In this document: positions 46,701-57,808 of the stretch, one piece after another | How the letters are laid out: each line of letters starts with the position of its first letter | How positions within the stretch are numbered: position 1 is the first letter of the stretch | Assembly (NCBI RefSeq): GCF_000003815.2 | Contig: NC_049990.1 | Location: 1,487,989-1,551,988, forward strand | Length of the DNA stretch: 64,000 nt | Reading direction: 5' to 3' | From: Branchiostoma floridae | Lineage: Eukaryota > Chordata > Leptocardii > Amphioxiformes > Branchiostomatidae | Notes under the pieces: model-generated | What the model was told of the DNA's origin: nothing | Seen by the model: only the letters and a program-made list of their open reading frames with translations | Database searches by the model: none | Made by a program: the position numbers and the translations under genes

Positions 46701-49700
46701 GTTGGAATATTCTTTGCTGTTGTACTTTTTCAGAATTGCTTAACAGATATTTGCTGCCAACATGCAAATCGATGCTTTGAGGTCAATGTCTTTGGTAGTT
46801 TCCACACCTCCTTACCTCTAACCTTTGATCCTTAAACCCTGACCTCCAACCCCTGCATATATACCCCACAGTTCTGGGATGGAATGTTAGCCAGTGACGT
46901 CATATACAGATTCAAGATGCTTGCTAGCAACGCCTACAGAATGCTACTGAGACTGAGAGTCCATTTGGCTCAGCACCCACTAACCTCTAACCCCTGAACA
47001 CATACTCCTGACATCTGGACTCTGTTCCAGATGTTCCCAAGCCACATCTATAGAGCGCTGCTGAAAGTCTAGCAGCTGAAAAACCTAGCCTCTAACACCT
47101 AACCCTTAACCCCAAACCTCTGACCCCTGCACACATACTCCTGAGATCCAGACTCTTGTTCCAGATGCTCACTAGTGACGTCCACAAAGCCCTGCTGAGA
47201 GTCTAGCTGCTTAACAACCTAGCCAATAACACCTGAACCTTAAACTCTGACCTCTAACCCCTGCACCCTTACTCCTGAGATCCGGACTCCTGTTCCAGAT
47301 GTTCGCTAGCCACGTCCACCGAGCGCTGCTGAGACTCCATCTGGTTCACAACCTAATTACCTCTGAGTCGAACCTCTAACACCTGACCCTTAACCCCTGA
47401 CCTCTAGCCCCTGCATACATACTCCTGAGATCCTGACTCCTGTTCCAGATGCTCACTACCTCATTACCTCTGAGTCTAACCTCTAACACCTGACCCTTAA
47501 CACCTGACCCTTAACACCTGACCTCTAGCCCCTGCATACATACTCCTGAGATCCTGACTCCTGTTCCAGATGCTCACTACCTCATTACCTCTGAGTCTAA
47601 CCTCTAACACCTGACCCTTAACACCTGACCCTTAACCCCTGACCTCTAACCCCTGCACACATACTCCTGAGATCCTGACTCCTGTTCCAGATGTTCGCTG
47701 GCCACGTCCACCGAGCGCTGCTGAGACTCCATCTGGTTCAGAACCTCCTTCAGCAGGAAACGCCGCATAAACTGGCCCTCCTGTGGCATGCTGGGATAAT
47801 CCTGAGGACCAATCAGAAACAAGGGTTTGAATATTCAAATGTTTGAAACAAAGTTTACAAATTGGACTTAATAATCCAGGAGGTTACACATACAGGTCTG
47901 TTTCATCAGTCATCTAACACTCTACCATTTTCTGAACACTCCCTTACTGACCTTTACCTTTAACCTGACCTTTAACCTTCCCCTGACCTGTGCAGTGGAC
48001 ATGAGAGCAGTGTTGATGGAAGAGTTCAGATCCTCCAGAGCACTGTACACCTGACCCTTACCCTTTAACCTGACCTTTAACCTTCCCCTGACCTCCTGAC
48101 CTACCTGAGCAGTAGACATGAGAGCAGTGTTGATGGAAGAGTTCAGATCCTCCAGAGCACTGTACACCTGACCCTTTTCCTGACCTTTACCCTGACCTTT
48201 AACCTCCCCGACTTACCTGTGCAGTAGACATGAGAGCAGTGTTGATAGAAGAGTTCAGATCCTCCAGAGCACTGTACACCTGACCCTTTTCCTGACCTTT
48301 ACCCTGACCTTTAACCTTCCCATGACCTCCTACCTGTGCAGTGGACATGAGAGCAGTGTTGATGGAAGAGTTCAGATCCTCCAGAGCACTGTACACCTGA
48401 CCCTTTCCCTGACCTTTACCCTGACCTTTAACCTTCCCCTAACCTACCTGAGCAGTAGACATGAGAGCAGTGTTGATAGAAGAGTTCAGATCCTCCAGAG
48501 CACTGTACACCTGCTCAAATGGGCCCAACTGCTGGGAGAAGTAGTCTGGAGAAGAAAAAAAAACTGATTTTCTGAGTTTATGTCTCATGAGTGGCGCATT
48601 TTTCTCCTTTCTTTTCCAAGTAAGGAGTGAAGGTATCTTTAACAATATTATTTGAAACATGTCACAAAAGTTGCAAAACTGTATTTCATATACATTGTAT
48701 ACAATGCAGAAAATTTGTTCAAGTTGCAAGTAAAGTTCCTGGCAATTCTGAAGTACCGGTAACAGAAAGATATGTTTCGACATCTAATATTTAGCATTAC
48801 TCACCGCATAGCTCTCCGACATCGATGTTACTGTCAATGCAAACAAAACAATGAAATTTAGACAACTTAAAATATGAATGATACAAACGACTATGGATAG
48901 CCATAGAATATTACTCTGTATTTCCCCAGCTTATAATGGGATGGTGTAAGGCGTAACAACAGGTTTAGAATGGACAAAACCTTGTGTTGTACATAATGTA
49001 CATGTATATCGATGCAAAATGAAGGAGATCATTCTAAAAGAACGGTTCAACCCTGTTCATCTGAGGAGAAAAAAGTTATGAATCCACATACATATCAATG
49101 TCCTAGTTCCTAAACACTAAAACAGTGGTATGAATTACAATGTGAGTGTACAGTCAAACCTGTATTCCTCCAAGAAGTGACCACCTCTATATAAGGACCA
49201 CCCAGGCTTTTAGCCAGGCATGCGTCAACGCGTCATCTGGACGCACTTTTCTTAGAATAACAAGAAATTGGACGCCCTTACACTGGGAGAAAATCGTCTG
49301 ACAAGCATGAAATTCTGATTGACCAGGGATGCTACCAGGTCATCTGTGGTCACAGTCTTCTACTGTGACCTCTGGAACCGTATTTTTGCCTCTTGGGATA
49401 CCTAAGAATGCACTTTTTTAACTTAAAATCATGAAAAACTCTGCACCATGGAAGGTGGATGCCCCCAGACCCCCAGACAATAGTCACTTACCGCGACTCA
49501 CCAATAAGTTTGGACTCCCTATTTTAAATCCTAGCTAAAAGCCTGGNNNNNNNNNNNNNNNNNNNNNNNNNNNNNNNNNNNNNNNNNNNNNNNNNNNNNN
49601 NNNNNNNNNNNNNNNNNNNNNNNNNNNNNNNNNNNNNNNNNNNNNNACCTGGTCATTGTGACTTATCTTTTGTACCAGCTAGTTTATCTCTACTAGTACT

Positions 49701-51929
49701 ACTGTGATGGCAACGCTAATACTGTACATGTACGAGTATCTATGTATCCTGTGTGACACCATGAACATACAAGCCTGTGTAGGGTCCTGGGGTGGAGCTG
49801 GCATGCAACAGACACACAAACATAACATAACAAAACACTCCTGGTCAGTCTAGTAGTAGTAAATACAGCATCAGAAACCACTTCTACAGAAAACACTTAT
49901 GTTTTGTATTCGATAAAATTCAAAGTTGTAACAAAAATTGATCATTGTGTTGCCAACAAAGTTTGTACTGCATTGAGCATTATGAATACTAGTAATGAGT
50001 ACCACAGTGACTACATTTAAAGCTTAGTAATGCTACGTAATATTTGGACAATACAAAATGTACATTTTCCTGCCATTTCTTTACATAGTAAGCTAAATCT
50101 AACCTTTAGCATTGAATACCAAGCCTCAGTGAGAGAAACTACAACATCAGTGCATCATACAAACATGTCTACAAACTGTGATCTTCCTACATGGACCTCC
50201 ATGTTTCCTAGTGAAACATGCCCACATCTGGCTTATCACATTCTTGTGTGCCTGACTGCACAGTGGGGTCTCTGGTGACAGTTTCACAATAATTATTGTA
50301 AAATGTTTGTAAAATTACCCTACCCCCTAGGGTGCCTACCAAAGGCCTGGAAGTAGTTGTTTACAGACAGGAGGGTCTAACTCTGGGGGACACTGAGATA
50401 AAACTTAACGTAGCGTAGCTTTAAAAGATCTGTACCCTAACATTTATATCACTTCTTCATTACTACGTAATGATACAAATGACATACATTTTTGTATAAA
50501 TTGTTTTGTATAACAGTTTCCTGAGACCAAAGCCTTTGAATGACATTGTTGAACAAAATTTCAGTCATCTCTACACTATTGACTGCAGTTTGAAACTAAG
50601 TCAGGAGAGGGCCTCAAATCTGGTTGTTTTGAATCATGAAGCAGCAAAACATATCACTTTATACACAGCGGTCATTTGAACAGAAGTTCAAAGAAGGACT
50701 AAATCTATCATAGTAGAATTGAACGCCTTGTAAACTATATGTACATGCACATGTCTTGTCCTTGCTTCCTCTATGTGTTAGTGTTAGTAAATTTTAGAGA
50801 ACAAAAAATGCAAATCTTGAATTCAACCCCTTGCATCAGGGTCTGTTGCAATTTATTTTTCCTCTACTGACCGTGAAAACAAACTGCTTAGTGGCAAAGC
50901 TTTTTGTTCCTTCTGATTGGAGGGAAAGGAGGCTTTTCAGTGTTTAAGTTTATAGTAAACAAATCTGCGTCCTTACTTGGTGTTGTGGGTGTCGATGCGG
51001 TGGAAAAGTTCTCCCAGTTCCGTCTCGGACAGAGAGCCGTCATCAAAGTAGGTCTTAAACTCGTACCAGGACAGCTTACCATCGTCTGGAAAATACAGCC
51101 AAGTTTTGATGAGACAATGGTTATTTTATATTGGAAAGCAATATCCTTTCTTCGACGATCGGGAAAGAGCCATCATGATGATGATTCGAAATAGAGAAGA
51201 ACAAGTTTTTTTCAATGCTCAACAATCATAAATCAATTTGTTACGAATGACAGCTCTGTATGAAACCATATACATACCATTCTTGTCCGCTCTGCGAAAC
51301 ACCTGTTAGGAAGAAAAACAAGTACTTAATCACAATGTAACACTTAAAATACTTGACATGTCTAATTCTCGTTAAAACAACAAATTTGATGTAGTTTCCA
51401 ATTCTCTGATAAATCTCCAAATGTAGGATATTCTGTTGTACTTCTGTGATACAAGAACTGTTACAGCTACGATGTGTCACATTTATTTATAAACAGATGC
51501 TGACCTAGAAAGATAAGAGAAAATGTATTCAACAAAAATTATGACCACTGCAACAATAATGATATTTCATGTTGCGTCAAACAAATGAACAAAAACGAAA
51601 GGCGGCCCGCCGGGTATAATTCAAATCTAATAGAAGTATTAGAATACAATGATTGACGTCGAGATGAATACAATAGAATGAAATATGTTTGTTGGCTTGA
51701 CATTTTCGAGGCTAGGGAGGGGCTAGTAGTGGGCCCACTGGTTATGGCGCCATATCTCTTCATTTCGGCATCATGAACGCGTGCTAAACGTTATATAAAT
51801 CCTTCGGAGTTCCCGGCTGACATAAAGAGCCGAACTCACGTCCAGAAACGCCGACATGCCCTTCTTGGGCGGCTCGGCAGCGGTGGGCGTTCCGGCCGGG
51901 CTGGCAGAATTCTCTTCTCCGTCAGCCAT
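43746..51929 (-). CDS. NECAB: EF-hand, coiled-coil and C-terminal monooxygenase-like domain protein
   Basis: Twelve exons join in phase: 51929-51840, 51302-51278, 51085-50977, 48830-48805, 48545-48448, 47801-47665, 46612-46441, 45968-45915, 45434-45325, 44994-44917, 44355-44264 and 43774-43746 (1020 nt, 339 residues, the length typical of vertebrate NECAB1-3). The N-terminus is [13 protein letters not shown]. The EF-hand runs [21 protein letters not shown] with the D-N-D-G-K loop intact, then [21 protein letters not shown] central coiled coil follows ([40 protein letters not shown]). The C-terminus has the ABM-like fold signature, [15 protein letters not shown] and [16 protein letters not shown], and ends [10 protein letters not shown], matching the PASWW ending of vertebrate NECABs. 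NECABs are neuronal Ca2+-binding cytoplasmic proteins linked to receptor signalling. Several introns contain partial copies of adjoining exons. Confidence 0.95.
45466..45645 (-). repeat. Two extra partial copies of NECAB exon 9 with acceptor
   Basis: The acceptor and first ~65 nt of the exon starting at 45434 (encoding [18 protein letters not shown]) are repeated with acceptor-adjacent starts near 45534 and 45634, spacing exactly 100 bases. Both copies keep TTACAG/GTCCAG. A C-to-T change in each creates TTCT/GTAAGG, a potential donor absent from the true exon. Confidence 0.9.
46397..46441 (-). repeat. Single partial duplication of NECAB exon 7 3' end
   Basis: CTTGCTCTGTAAGGTGTCGA at about 46401 repeats the end of the exon at 46441 including its GTA donor (GCAAG/GTACAT). 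The duplicated unit is about 40 bases. Confidence 0.75.
46860..47660 (-). repeat. Degenerate array containing the 3' part of NECAB exon 6
   Basis: Repeats of roughly 120-190 bases combine TACTCCTGAGATCCTGACTC / TGTTCCAGATG, which matches the 3' end and donor of the exon at 47665-47801, with CCTCTAACCCCTGACC filler. One copy near 47272-47360 matches the exon over about 80 nt (TTCGCTAGCCACGTCCACCG). Others near 46980, 47150, 47415 and 47530 are shorter. All lie on the 3' side of the true exon. Confidence 0.85.
47988..48396 (-). repeat. Four 63-nt copies of the 3' part of NECAB exon 5
   Basis: Copies at 48396-48334, 48279-48217, 48167-48105 and 48050-47988 each repeat the last 63 nt of the true exon (48545-48448), encoding [11 protein letters not shown]...MSTAQ in phase 0. 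Donors are intact (CAG/GTAAGT in the copy ending at 48217). The preceding sequence is AAAGGGTCAG/GTGTAC: an AG is present, but the upstream tract is purine-rich (GGTCAGGGTAAAGGTCAGG), so acceptor strength looks poor. Confidence 0.92.
48831..50976. other. NECAB large intron
   Basis: No coding sequence recognised. It holds a decayed CAGTCAAACCTG-type MITE end near 49151-49215 and the assembly gap. The remainder is unremarkable AT-rich DNA. Confidence 0.5.
49547..49646. other. Assembly gap (100 N)
   Basis: One hundred N bases within NECAB intron 3, between exons 48805-48830 and 50977-51085. The flanking exons join in phase. Confidence 0.99.
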
Positions 51930-52602
51930 CTTGGATTGGACTGGTCCACTTGCAGGATGGGGGACGGGGAGCTTCAAATCGATGAACTGGTCATTCGTCG
52001 ACAGGTGACTACAGGTGCAACGTTTGTACACTGGTACTAATATTCTTTTTAGGGCCGGAACATGTCAATTTTATGGATGACATTTATTTGAGCATAATTT
52101 TTCGCCTGAATCAGATTAAAAAAAAAAAAAAAAAACTCACACTGTCTCTTGTTCAAAGGTTGTTCAACCACTTATTCAGGAATTTAGTACTAGTCAGTCA
52201 GCAATTCGTTCAGGAATTCATTCGGTAATTCATTCAGCAACTTATTATGTTTCCGAAAGAAAACATTTTTTTTCTGGTCTACCTGACCGTTGCTATTTCT
52301 TCCACTTTAGCCAATCAAAACTCAGAACGGACGATGACATCAGCAAATGTTTAGTCCTTCGGTCAACCTTCCTGACCACTGACTTAGATTTCAGAATGAA
52401 GAAGGCAACTTTTCTGGACAAACTCATTTCTTTAACTCGCACGCTAACATCCGTTTTCGGGTTGTAAGAGGGTGTCATCCATATGGTCATATCAACATGG
52501 CCTTACACGACGTAAAAATATGTTTCAGATATCATAATACATACACTGATAATGCATACACTGGAGGACCAGAAAGAGTGGTGTTGGGAGATCCTCGAAG
52601 GC
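51930..52602. other. NECAB upstream region
   Basis: No coding sequence. It includes a poly-A run (about 52120-52137) and a segment near 52475-52512 (TGTCATCCATAT, ATCAACATGGCCTTA) that recurs near 61509-61545 as a dispersed repeat. Confidence 0.5.
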
Positions 52603-53011
52603 TAGGGCTGGGTACCCGTGCAGAAAAGCCAGGTCCAGGTCCGGTTCAGGTCCAAAGGGTCACGTCCAGGTCCGGACCTGAACCTGGACCCGATGCAGCA
52701 TGACTCATACCAATGGTCCATTTCACTACAAAGAAATCTGTTTGGTGGAGTATTAGATTTACACTGGCGTTTTAAAATTCTTCAACGCTAACTGCACCTG
52801 CACGATTGGCTGTAAAACTTGGTAGAAATTACTGTAAATTTTCTTTCACCTGTAAGCGCCAAAACGTGTGAATTCCTGATAAAATAATCTGTTAATTTTC
52901 TAATCGGTCCATCATCCGGTCCACCTAATTCTTTCAGGTCCGCTTTTTCTGGACCGGTGCAATAAGAAAAACCGGTTTTGTATCGGTACGCTGTACCGAT
53001 ACCCAGCCCTA
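52603..53011. mobile_element. hAT-like MITE with imperfect 8-bp target duplication
   Basis: Ends TAGGGCTGGGTAC and (inverted) GTACCGATACCCAGCCCTA. Flanking octamers are TCGAAGGC (52595-52602) and TCGAGGAC (53012-53019), 6 of 8 identical. The interior is built from inverted GGTCCAGGT/CCGGACCTG motifs. No transposase. Confidence 0.8.
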
Positions 53012-53469
53012 TCGAGGACTGATTCATTTCATAGTTTTGACATTTATATCTGCAATTCATATTATTTCCACATGAGGCGCCAGTGCACTGATGACAGGTC
53101 TCCAAATGCCATACTGCACACAGCCACAAGGAGTTTATCCGTTACTAGTAGTTAAATCTCCTTGCCCGACCTTTCCTTGATATCACTTGTCTGTCGAAAT
53201 TTATCGACATAGTTGTTGATTGATAGTCGGGTGCTATAGTTTACCGCAACTCCAGTAGAATTTTGGAAGGATGGAGAAACAACCTGAGTTTGGGTGACAC
53301 CCAGGCTTTACCGTAGAACTACTGCTTAACACAGCGAAGTATTTTATATGTGAAAGTTGTATTTGTCTCGTCAAAGTAACATACAAATATGCATACACAT
53401 TTTCTTAATTGTCCAATCAATTTTGTGTCATATATAAAGAACAGAAATATACTATGAGTCATCATATAT

Positions 53470-53594
53470 GGCCTCTCTCTCCTCATCTCTCTCTCTCCTC
53501 TCTCTCTCCTCTCTCTCTTTCTCTCTCTCTCTCTCCTCTCTCTCTCTCCTCTCTCTGTCTCTCTTTCTCCTCTCTCTCTCTGTCTCTCTTTCTC

Positions 53595-53635
<41 letters not shown>

Positions 53636-53760
53636 TTCTCCTCTCTCTCTGTCTCTCTTTCTCCTCTCTCTCTGTCTCTCTCTCCCTCCGCTCTCTTTCT
53701 CTCTCCTCTCTCTCTTTCTGTCTTTCTCCCCTCTCTCTCTCCTCTCTCTTTTTCTCCTCT

Positions 53761-53797
<37 letters not shown>

Positions 53798-53801
53798 TTC
53801 T

Positions 53802-53845
<44 letters not shown>

Positions 53846-53860
53846 CCTCCTCTCTCCCCC
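53470..53860. repeat. (CT)n-rich microsatellite
   Basis: About 390 bases of CTCTCT with CCTCT and CTTTCT interruptions. Long frames on both strands (Ser/Leu or Arg/Glu) are compositional artefacts. Confidence 0.97.
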
Positions 53861-54307
53861 AAGACCGACCCAAAGACTGAAACACCGATTTGAATTGGAT
53901 TTTATTTAGCAGCTATGTATCATTTACATAACTTTATTATCACATATTATCTTTTCAGCCTGTGGGCATTAGTGTACAGGTTAAAGTTTATGATTGATAT
54001 TTTAGACACCGTTTGAACAGCGGCCTCCCAACATTTTTATAATGTTGTTTTTTGACAAAAGTGCTGCATATCAGCAAGGTCAAATATTAAAAGCTAAAAG
54101 CAAATTGTTGACGTCTGTGGTCCACCGCACATCTGTTGGGAAAGTCTCCTGCACAGCTTCGGGAAGTCACGGTGGCCAAGGCGGAGCTTTTCTTCAGCTT
54201 CAACCGACAATAGCACCTGGTGGCGCTGATTGGAAAACCAATAAGTTATAAGGTTATGGGTAGGCACAAGGATGATGATCAGATTTCTGTTGATTTATCA
54301 ATTACAT

Positions 54308-54620
54308 GTAGAGAGAGAGGAGGGTGGGTGAGAAGGAGGGATAGGGAGAGAGGAGGGAGAGAGAAAGAGGAGAGAGGGGAGGAAGGGAGGGAGAGGGAGA
54401 TGAAGAGAGGGAGAGAGGAAGAGAGAGGGAGAGACACACAGAGGGGGGTAGAGAGTAGGAGGGAGGGAGGAAGTGAGAGAGAGAGAGGAAGAGAGAGAGG
54501 GAGAGAGAGGAAGAGAGAGAGGAAGAGAGAGAGGGAGGGATGGAGGGAGAGAGAGAAGAGAGGGGGGAGCCGGGGGGAGAGAGAGAGACAGGGAGAGATG
54601 GAGAGAGACAGAGAGATTCT
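54308..54620. repeat. (GA)n-rich microsatellite
   Basis: About 310 bases of GAGAGA/GGGAGA on the + strand, the opposite purine orientation to the CT tract 450 bases to its left. The pair could fold or form H-DNA; the Arg/Glu reading frame is an artefact. Confidence 0.96.
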
Positions 54621-54669
54621 AAGAAACTTTGGAGTTCTTTTGCCCTTTAATAGATAGAGAATTAGACAT

Positions 54670-57075
54670 TTATTTCATCGTACCCTTTCGACGTGTCATG
54701 CCACACTTCGCCCCGCTTGGAAAGCAGCTCCAGACGCCCCTGTTGCAGGTGCAGGCGGTGTGGTACTGCCTTCCTCTGAACTTGCAGCGGACATAGCATC
54801 TTTCACCGCTGGTGAACGGGGCAGTGCACCCCGAGTAACGGTTGACTTGGCTGGGCATTTGACAGTATCTGCCCCCTTTATAAAAACAAAACATTGACAA
54901 AATCATGTTACATAGCATAGAAAGGTCGATGTAACACACTCTATGTTATATTTCATGTGACCGTTACCTCCCTCATGACCTCAATGAAAAGCGGCCTGCA
55001 GGCCGATTTAAGCTTCTAATAAATAAAAAGAGGTTCAAACAAACAAACAAACAAATAAACAAAATTGAATTATTGATTTCATGAGCGCAATCACCTGATT
55101 CCAATTTACATGACTGTGCTCTTGAACTTGTGACAAGAAAATATGATATCACTGCGATCAACGACTCAAAAGCGTAACGTTCGTTCACCTTTATCCACGG
55201 GGTAACATATATCCGTTGTGCTGCTAAACAGGGTATCCAGGGATATCAAGTCGATGGACGGTAGTTTCAAATTGTGCTATTTTCAGAATATTACAGTTTC
55301 AAACATCTGTTGACTTGATACCCCTAGATACATCGTTCTTTAAAAGAACGGATAAAGGTTACCCTACGGATAAAGGCGAACTAGCGTTACCAACAGAAGA
55401 CATAATTCACGGCATTCAAACCACTGAAGGGTGATTGTGTAACGGTACTGGATACGGGTACCGTGAAAATCATCTAGGTATAGGTCCAAAATACCTGATA
55501 GCAACGTACCAAGTATTGTAGAAGTCAGTTAATTGCACAACGAATTAACGCACACTTCTGTTAACTGCACGGAGTCCCCAAATCCCCAACCAGTGCGGTC
55601 CAGCTAGATAACTCCGCATTATTGCACATGCCGGATAATTGCACGAAATTGACTGGCAATAGGCCGTGCAATTAAGCGGCTTCTACTGTATCAATTATTG
55701 TATCAAGTGGGACCGCGTGGCACGATCGGGAGCGCGTTGGTCTCAGGCCCGAGAGGTCCCGGGTTCAAATCCGCTTGCCGTGTCACCGATCTTGTGCCCT
55801 TGGGAAAGGCACTTTACACGACTTTCCTCACCTAACTCAGGTGTAAATGAGTACATAGCTTCGGCTAGTGGCAGTGACAGGCCTTTGTTGTGGTGACAGG
55901 CCATAGGGGCATGTTCGGGCATGACGCACCCGCCATGACACACGAGTCAGGGGTAGGAGGAACCCCTTACATCCTTGGTCGGAAGTCCCCCTAGGAGACG
56001 GAAACTCCAAATAACAAACCTGCATCTGCTGGGGCCGTCTTACACAGTGCAAACAATTGCCCCTGTAGGACTTAGTGCGCCAGTGGACAAGAGGGTGGTG
56101 GAGAAGGAAGTGCACACCCCTCCTTCACCTTAAAAAAAAGTGCAGGCCAGGCAGACGGGTCGCCTTAAACCCACCCTGTCTGCCTACCATTGTCTTCCGA
56201 GACAGACGGATGCCAAAACAAAAACAAACTGTATCAATGTACCAATTATTGTACCTGAATAGACTTACACTCAAGTATCGATCTTTTTGACTTATACTTT
56301 TACTTATTTTAGCACAAACTCGGATCTAACTTCACCACTGGAAACAGATGGCATGTGTTTAGGCATTGTAATCAGCACCAACTTTGTACAGTAGAAGCCG
56401 CTTAATTGCACGGCCTATTTGTCAGTCAATTTCGTGCAATTTTCCGGCATGTGCAATAATGCGAAGTTATCCAGCTGGACCGCACCGGTTTGGGATTTGG
56501 GGATTCCGTGCAGTTAACAGAAGTGTGCGTTAATCCGTTGTGCAATTAATTAGCCGCTGTATCAAGATTCCATCGAAAGCTCAGACTGCATTCGGCAATT
56601 GAAGCCTAAATAACATTCTCTTTATTCATGCTCAGGTGAACATCACAGTTAACTTTGTCAGGTACTTCAGGTCCGGACCTGTACTGAAACCTCTGTAAGG
56701 CCAGGGTCACATTTCCAAAAAGGGGCCCGGCCGGGCAGCTTTAGGGAACGATAAGTATGATATAAAAGACAACAACAACATAAAACGGACAGAAAATAAT
56801 TCAACAGCATGCCTTGTGCATATTTATTGGCATAAACTAAAATTTTTCGTTTCCGCAAACAGCCCGGCCGGGCGCCGGGTAGGAAATGTGACTTAGGCCT
56901 AACCGATTGTACTTGTGCCTGGTGTAACGTTTAGATACACATCAATGGAATTATTAATGTAGCTTTGACACTTACTTGACTGCACGTGCGGGGTCAGAGT
57001 GACCAGCAGAATCACGGACACGATCAGGACACGGTAACTTAAAAAGTAGAAACAAGGAGTATGAATGAATACCAT
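54670..57075 (-). CDS. Small cationic cysteine-rich secreted protein
   Basis: Two exons join in phase: 57075-56976 and 54875-54670, 101 residues. Exon 1 encodes a hydrophobic signal segment (YRVLIVSVILLVTLTPHVQS) and ends at TCAA/GTAAGT. Exon 2 follows TTTTTATAAAG and encodes the mature part. It has eight cysteines spaced C-x11-C-x9-C-x3-C-x10-C-x1-C-x6-C-x6-C, about 14 Arg/Lys against one Glu, and the tail TRRKGTMK. GERCYVRCKFRG...CNRGVWSC resembles a sushi/CCP or a short VWC module with extra cysteines, but I cannot assign it. A secreted defence or matrix peptide is possible. The ATG lies only ~10 bases from the end of a retrotransposon fragment, so the true first exon might be elsewhere. 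The intron holds a SINE and three MITEs. Confidence 0.7.
55516..55688. mobile_element. pogo-like MITE, copy A
   Basis: About 173 bases flanked by TA. Ends TTGTAGAAGTCAGTTAATTG and (inverted) CAGTAGAAGCCGCTTAATTG. The interior GGTCCAGCTAGATAACTCCG is the inverse of copy B. Confidence 0.85.
55706..56228 (+). mobile_element. tRNA-derived SINE
   Basis: The head has a box-A-like GCGTGGCACGATCGGGAGCG and a canonical box B, GGTTCAAATCC. A central TGTGCCCTTGGGAAAGGCAC block follows, which is shared by many deuterostome SINEs. The tail becomes A-rich (AACAAAAACAAAC). Sequence resembling TGTATCAA flanks both ends (about 55698 and 56230), a likely target duplication. The box-B region looks like a tRNA, but no cloverleaf with paired acceptor stem is present. 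Confidence 0.8.
56389..56559. mobile_element. pogo-like MITE, copy B
   Basis: Begins CAGTAGAAGCCGCTTAATTG after TA and ends GCAATTAATTAGCCGCTG before TA. The interior AAGTTATCCAGCTGGACCGC is shared with 23327-23474 and with copy A in inverse orientation. Confidence 0.88.
56698..56901. mobile_element. MITE with GGCC-rich inner repeats
   Basis: Left AGGCCAGGGTCACATTTCC is inverted on the right as GGAAATGTGACTTAGGCCT. Inner GCCCGGCCGGGC occurs on both sides. No coding capacity. Confidence 0.8.
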
Positions 57076-57084
57076 AATAAACTA

Positions 57085-57508
57085 TCACAATCTTTATTGA
57101 CACGACAAAAGTACAGCGACTTTCGTATGGTCTACATGTATAACAACTACTTACAGTACAACTAAACACATATATATATGGATATCTATAGGTATGGATA
57201 CATCAACATAAAGGGTTTAGCATGTCATTTACACTATTGGTTCTACGGTATAAACAATCGTGGATATATTTGCCTACTTGTACACAATGTGGATTATCGC
57301 CTCCCAGAATGTACTTGAATTTAACTATCGAACAGAGAGTAGCAAAGTCTTTAGAGCAAGTGGAAAGTAATGTGAATAGCTCTGTGCGTTTATCATCATA
57401 TCGAGAACAATCCATAACGAAGTGACGTTCGTATACATTATTGTACAATAGAATGTTTATGCATTCAATTGATTGTAACATTGCTTTTCTTGTCTTTATA
57501 TCGTTCAT
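57085..57508 (-). mobile_element. 3' fragment of a second non-LTR retrotransposon
   Basis: A minus-strand frame contains YERHFVMDCSRYDDKRTELF, the same C-terminal E..HF...C.RY..R.ELF signature as the fragment at 34.8 kb. It ends soon after at CAATAAAG near 57090. It is 5' truncated, without polymerase. It abuts exon 1 of the cysteine-rich secreted gene. Confidence 0.8.
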
Positions 57509-57808
57509 GCCATCATAAAGTTATCAAAATTTTGACCAAGGACCTAGACTCCGTTCACACTAAAAATAACACAATGATGAATTATAGAAAAGAATATTAA
57601 GATCCAGAATAAATTTAATTAGATATGTTTATTGCAAGTTCTTGCCCGAGGGCTAATTGCAGGTACAAACAACATGTAAAATAAGGAAAATACAAAGGTG
57701 CTAGAACATGCGTTTACACTCGGTTTTAGAAAACCCGATTAATCACCCACAACCCAAGCTGATCGCGAGTCGGTAACTGTGCACAGGTTTTGCCAAACCA
57801 AGGAGGTA

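Noticed and set aside
53319-53909. Arg/Glu-rich and Ser/Leu-rich frames of 136-188 codons
   Set aside because: Compositional artefacts of a CT microsatellite, open on both strands.
54220-54657. 145-codon Arg/Glu frame
   Set aside because: Artefact of the GA-rich microsatellite; no homology or splice context.
55709-55790. Functional tRNA gene
   Set aside because: Box A- and box B-like motifs are present, but there is no paired cloverleaf, and the sequence continues into a SINE core and A-rich tail.
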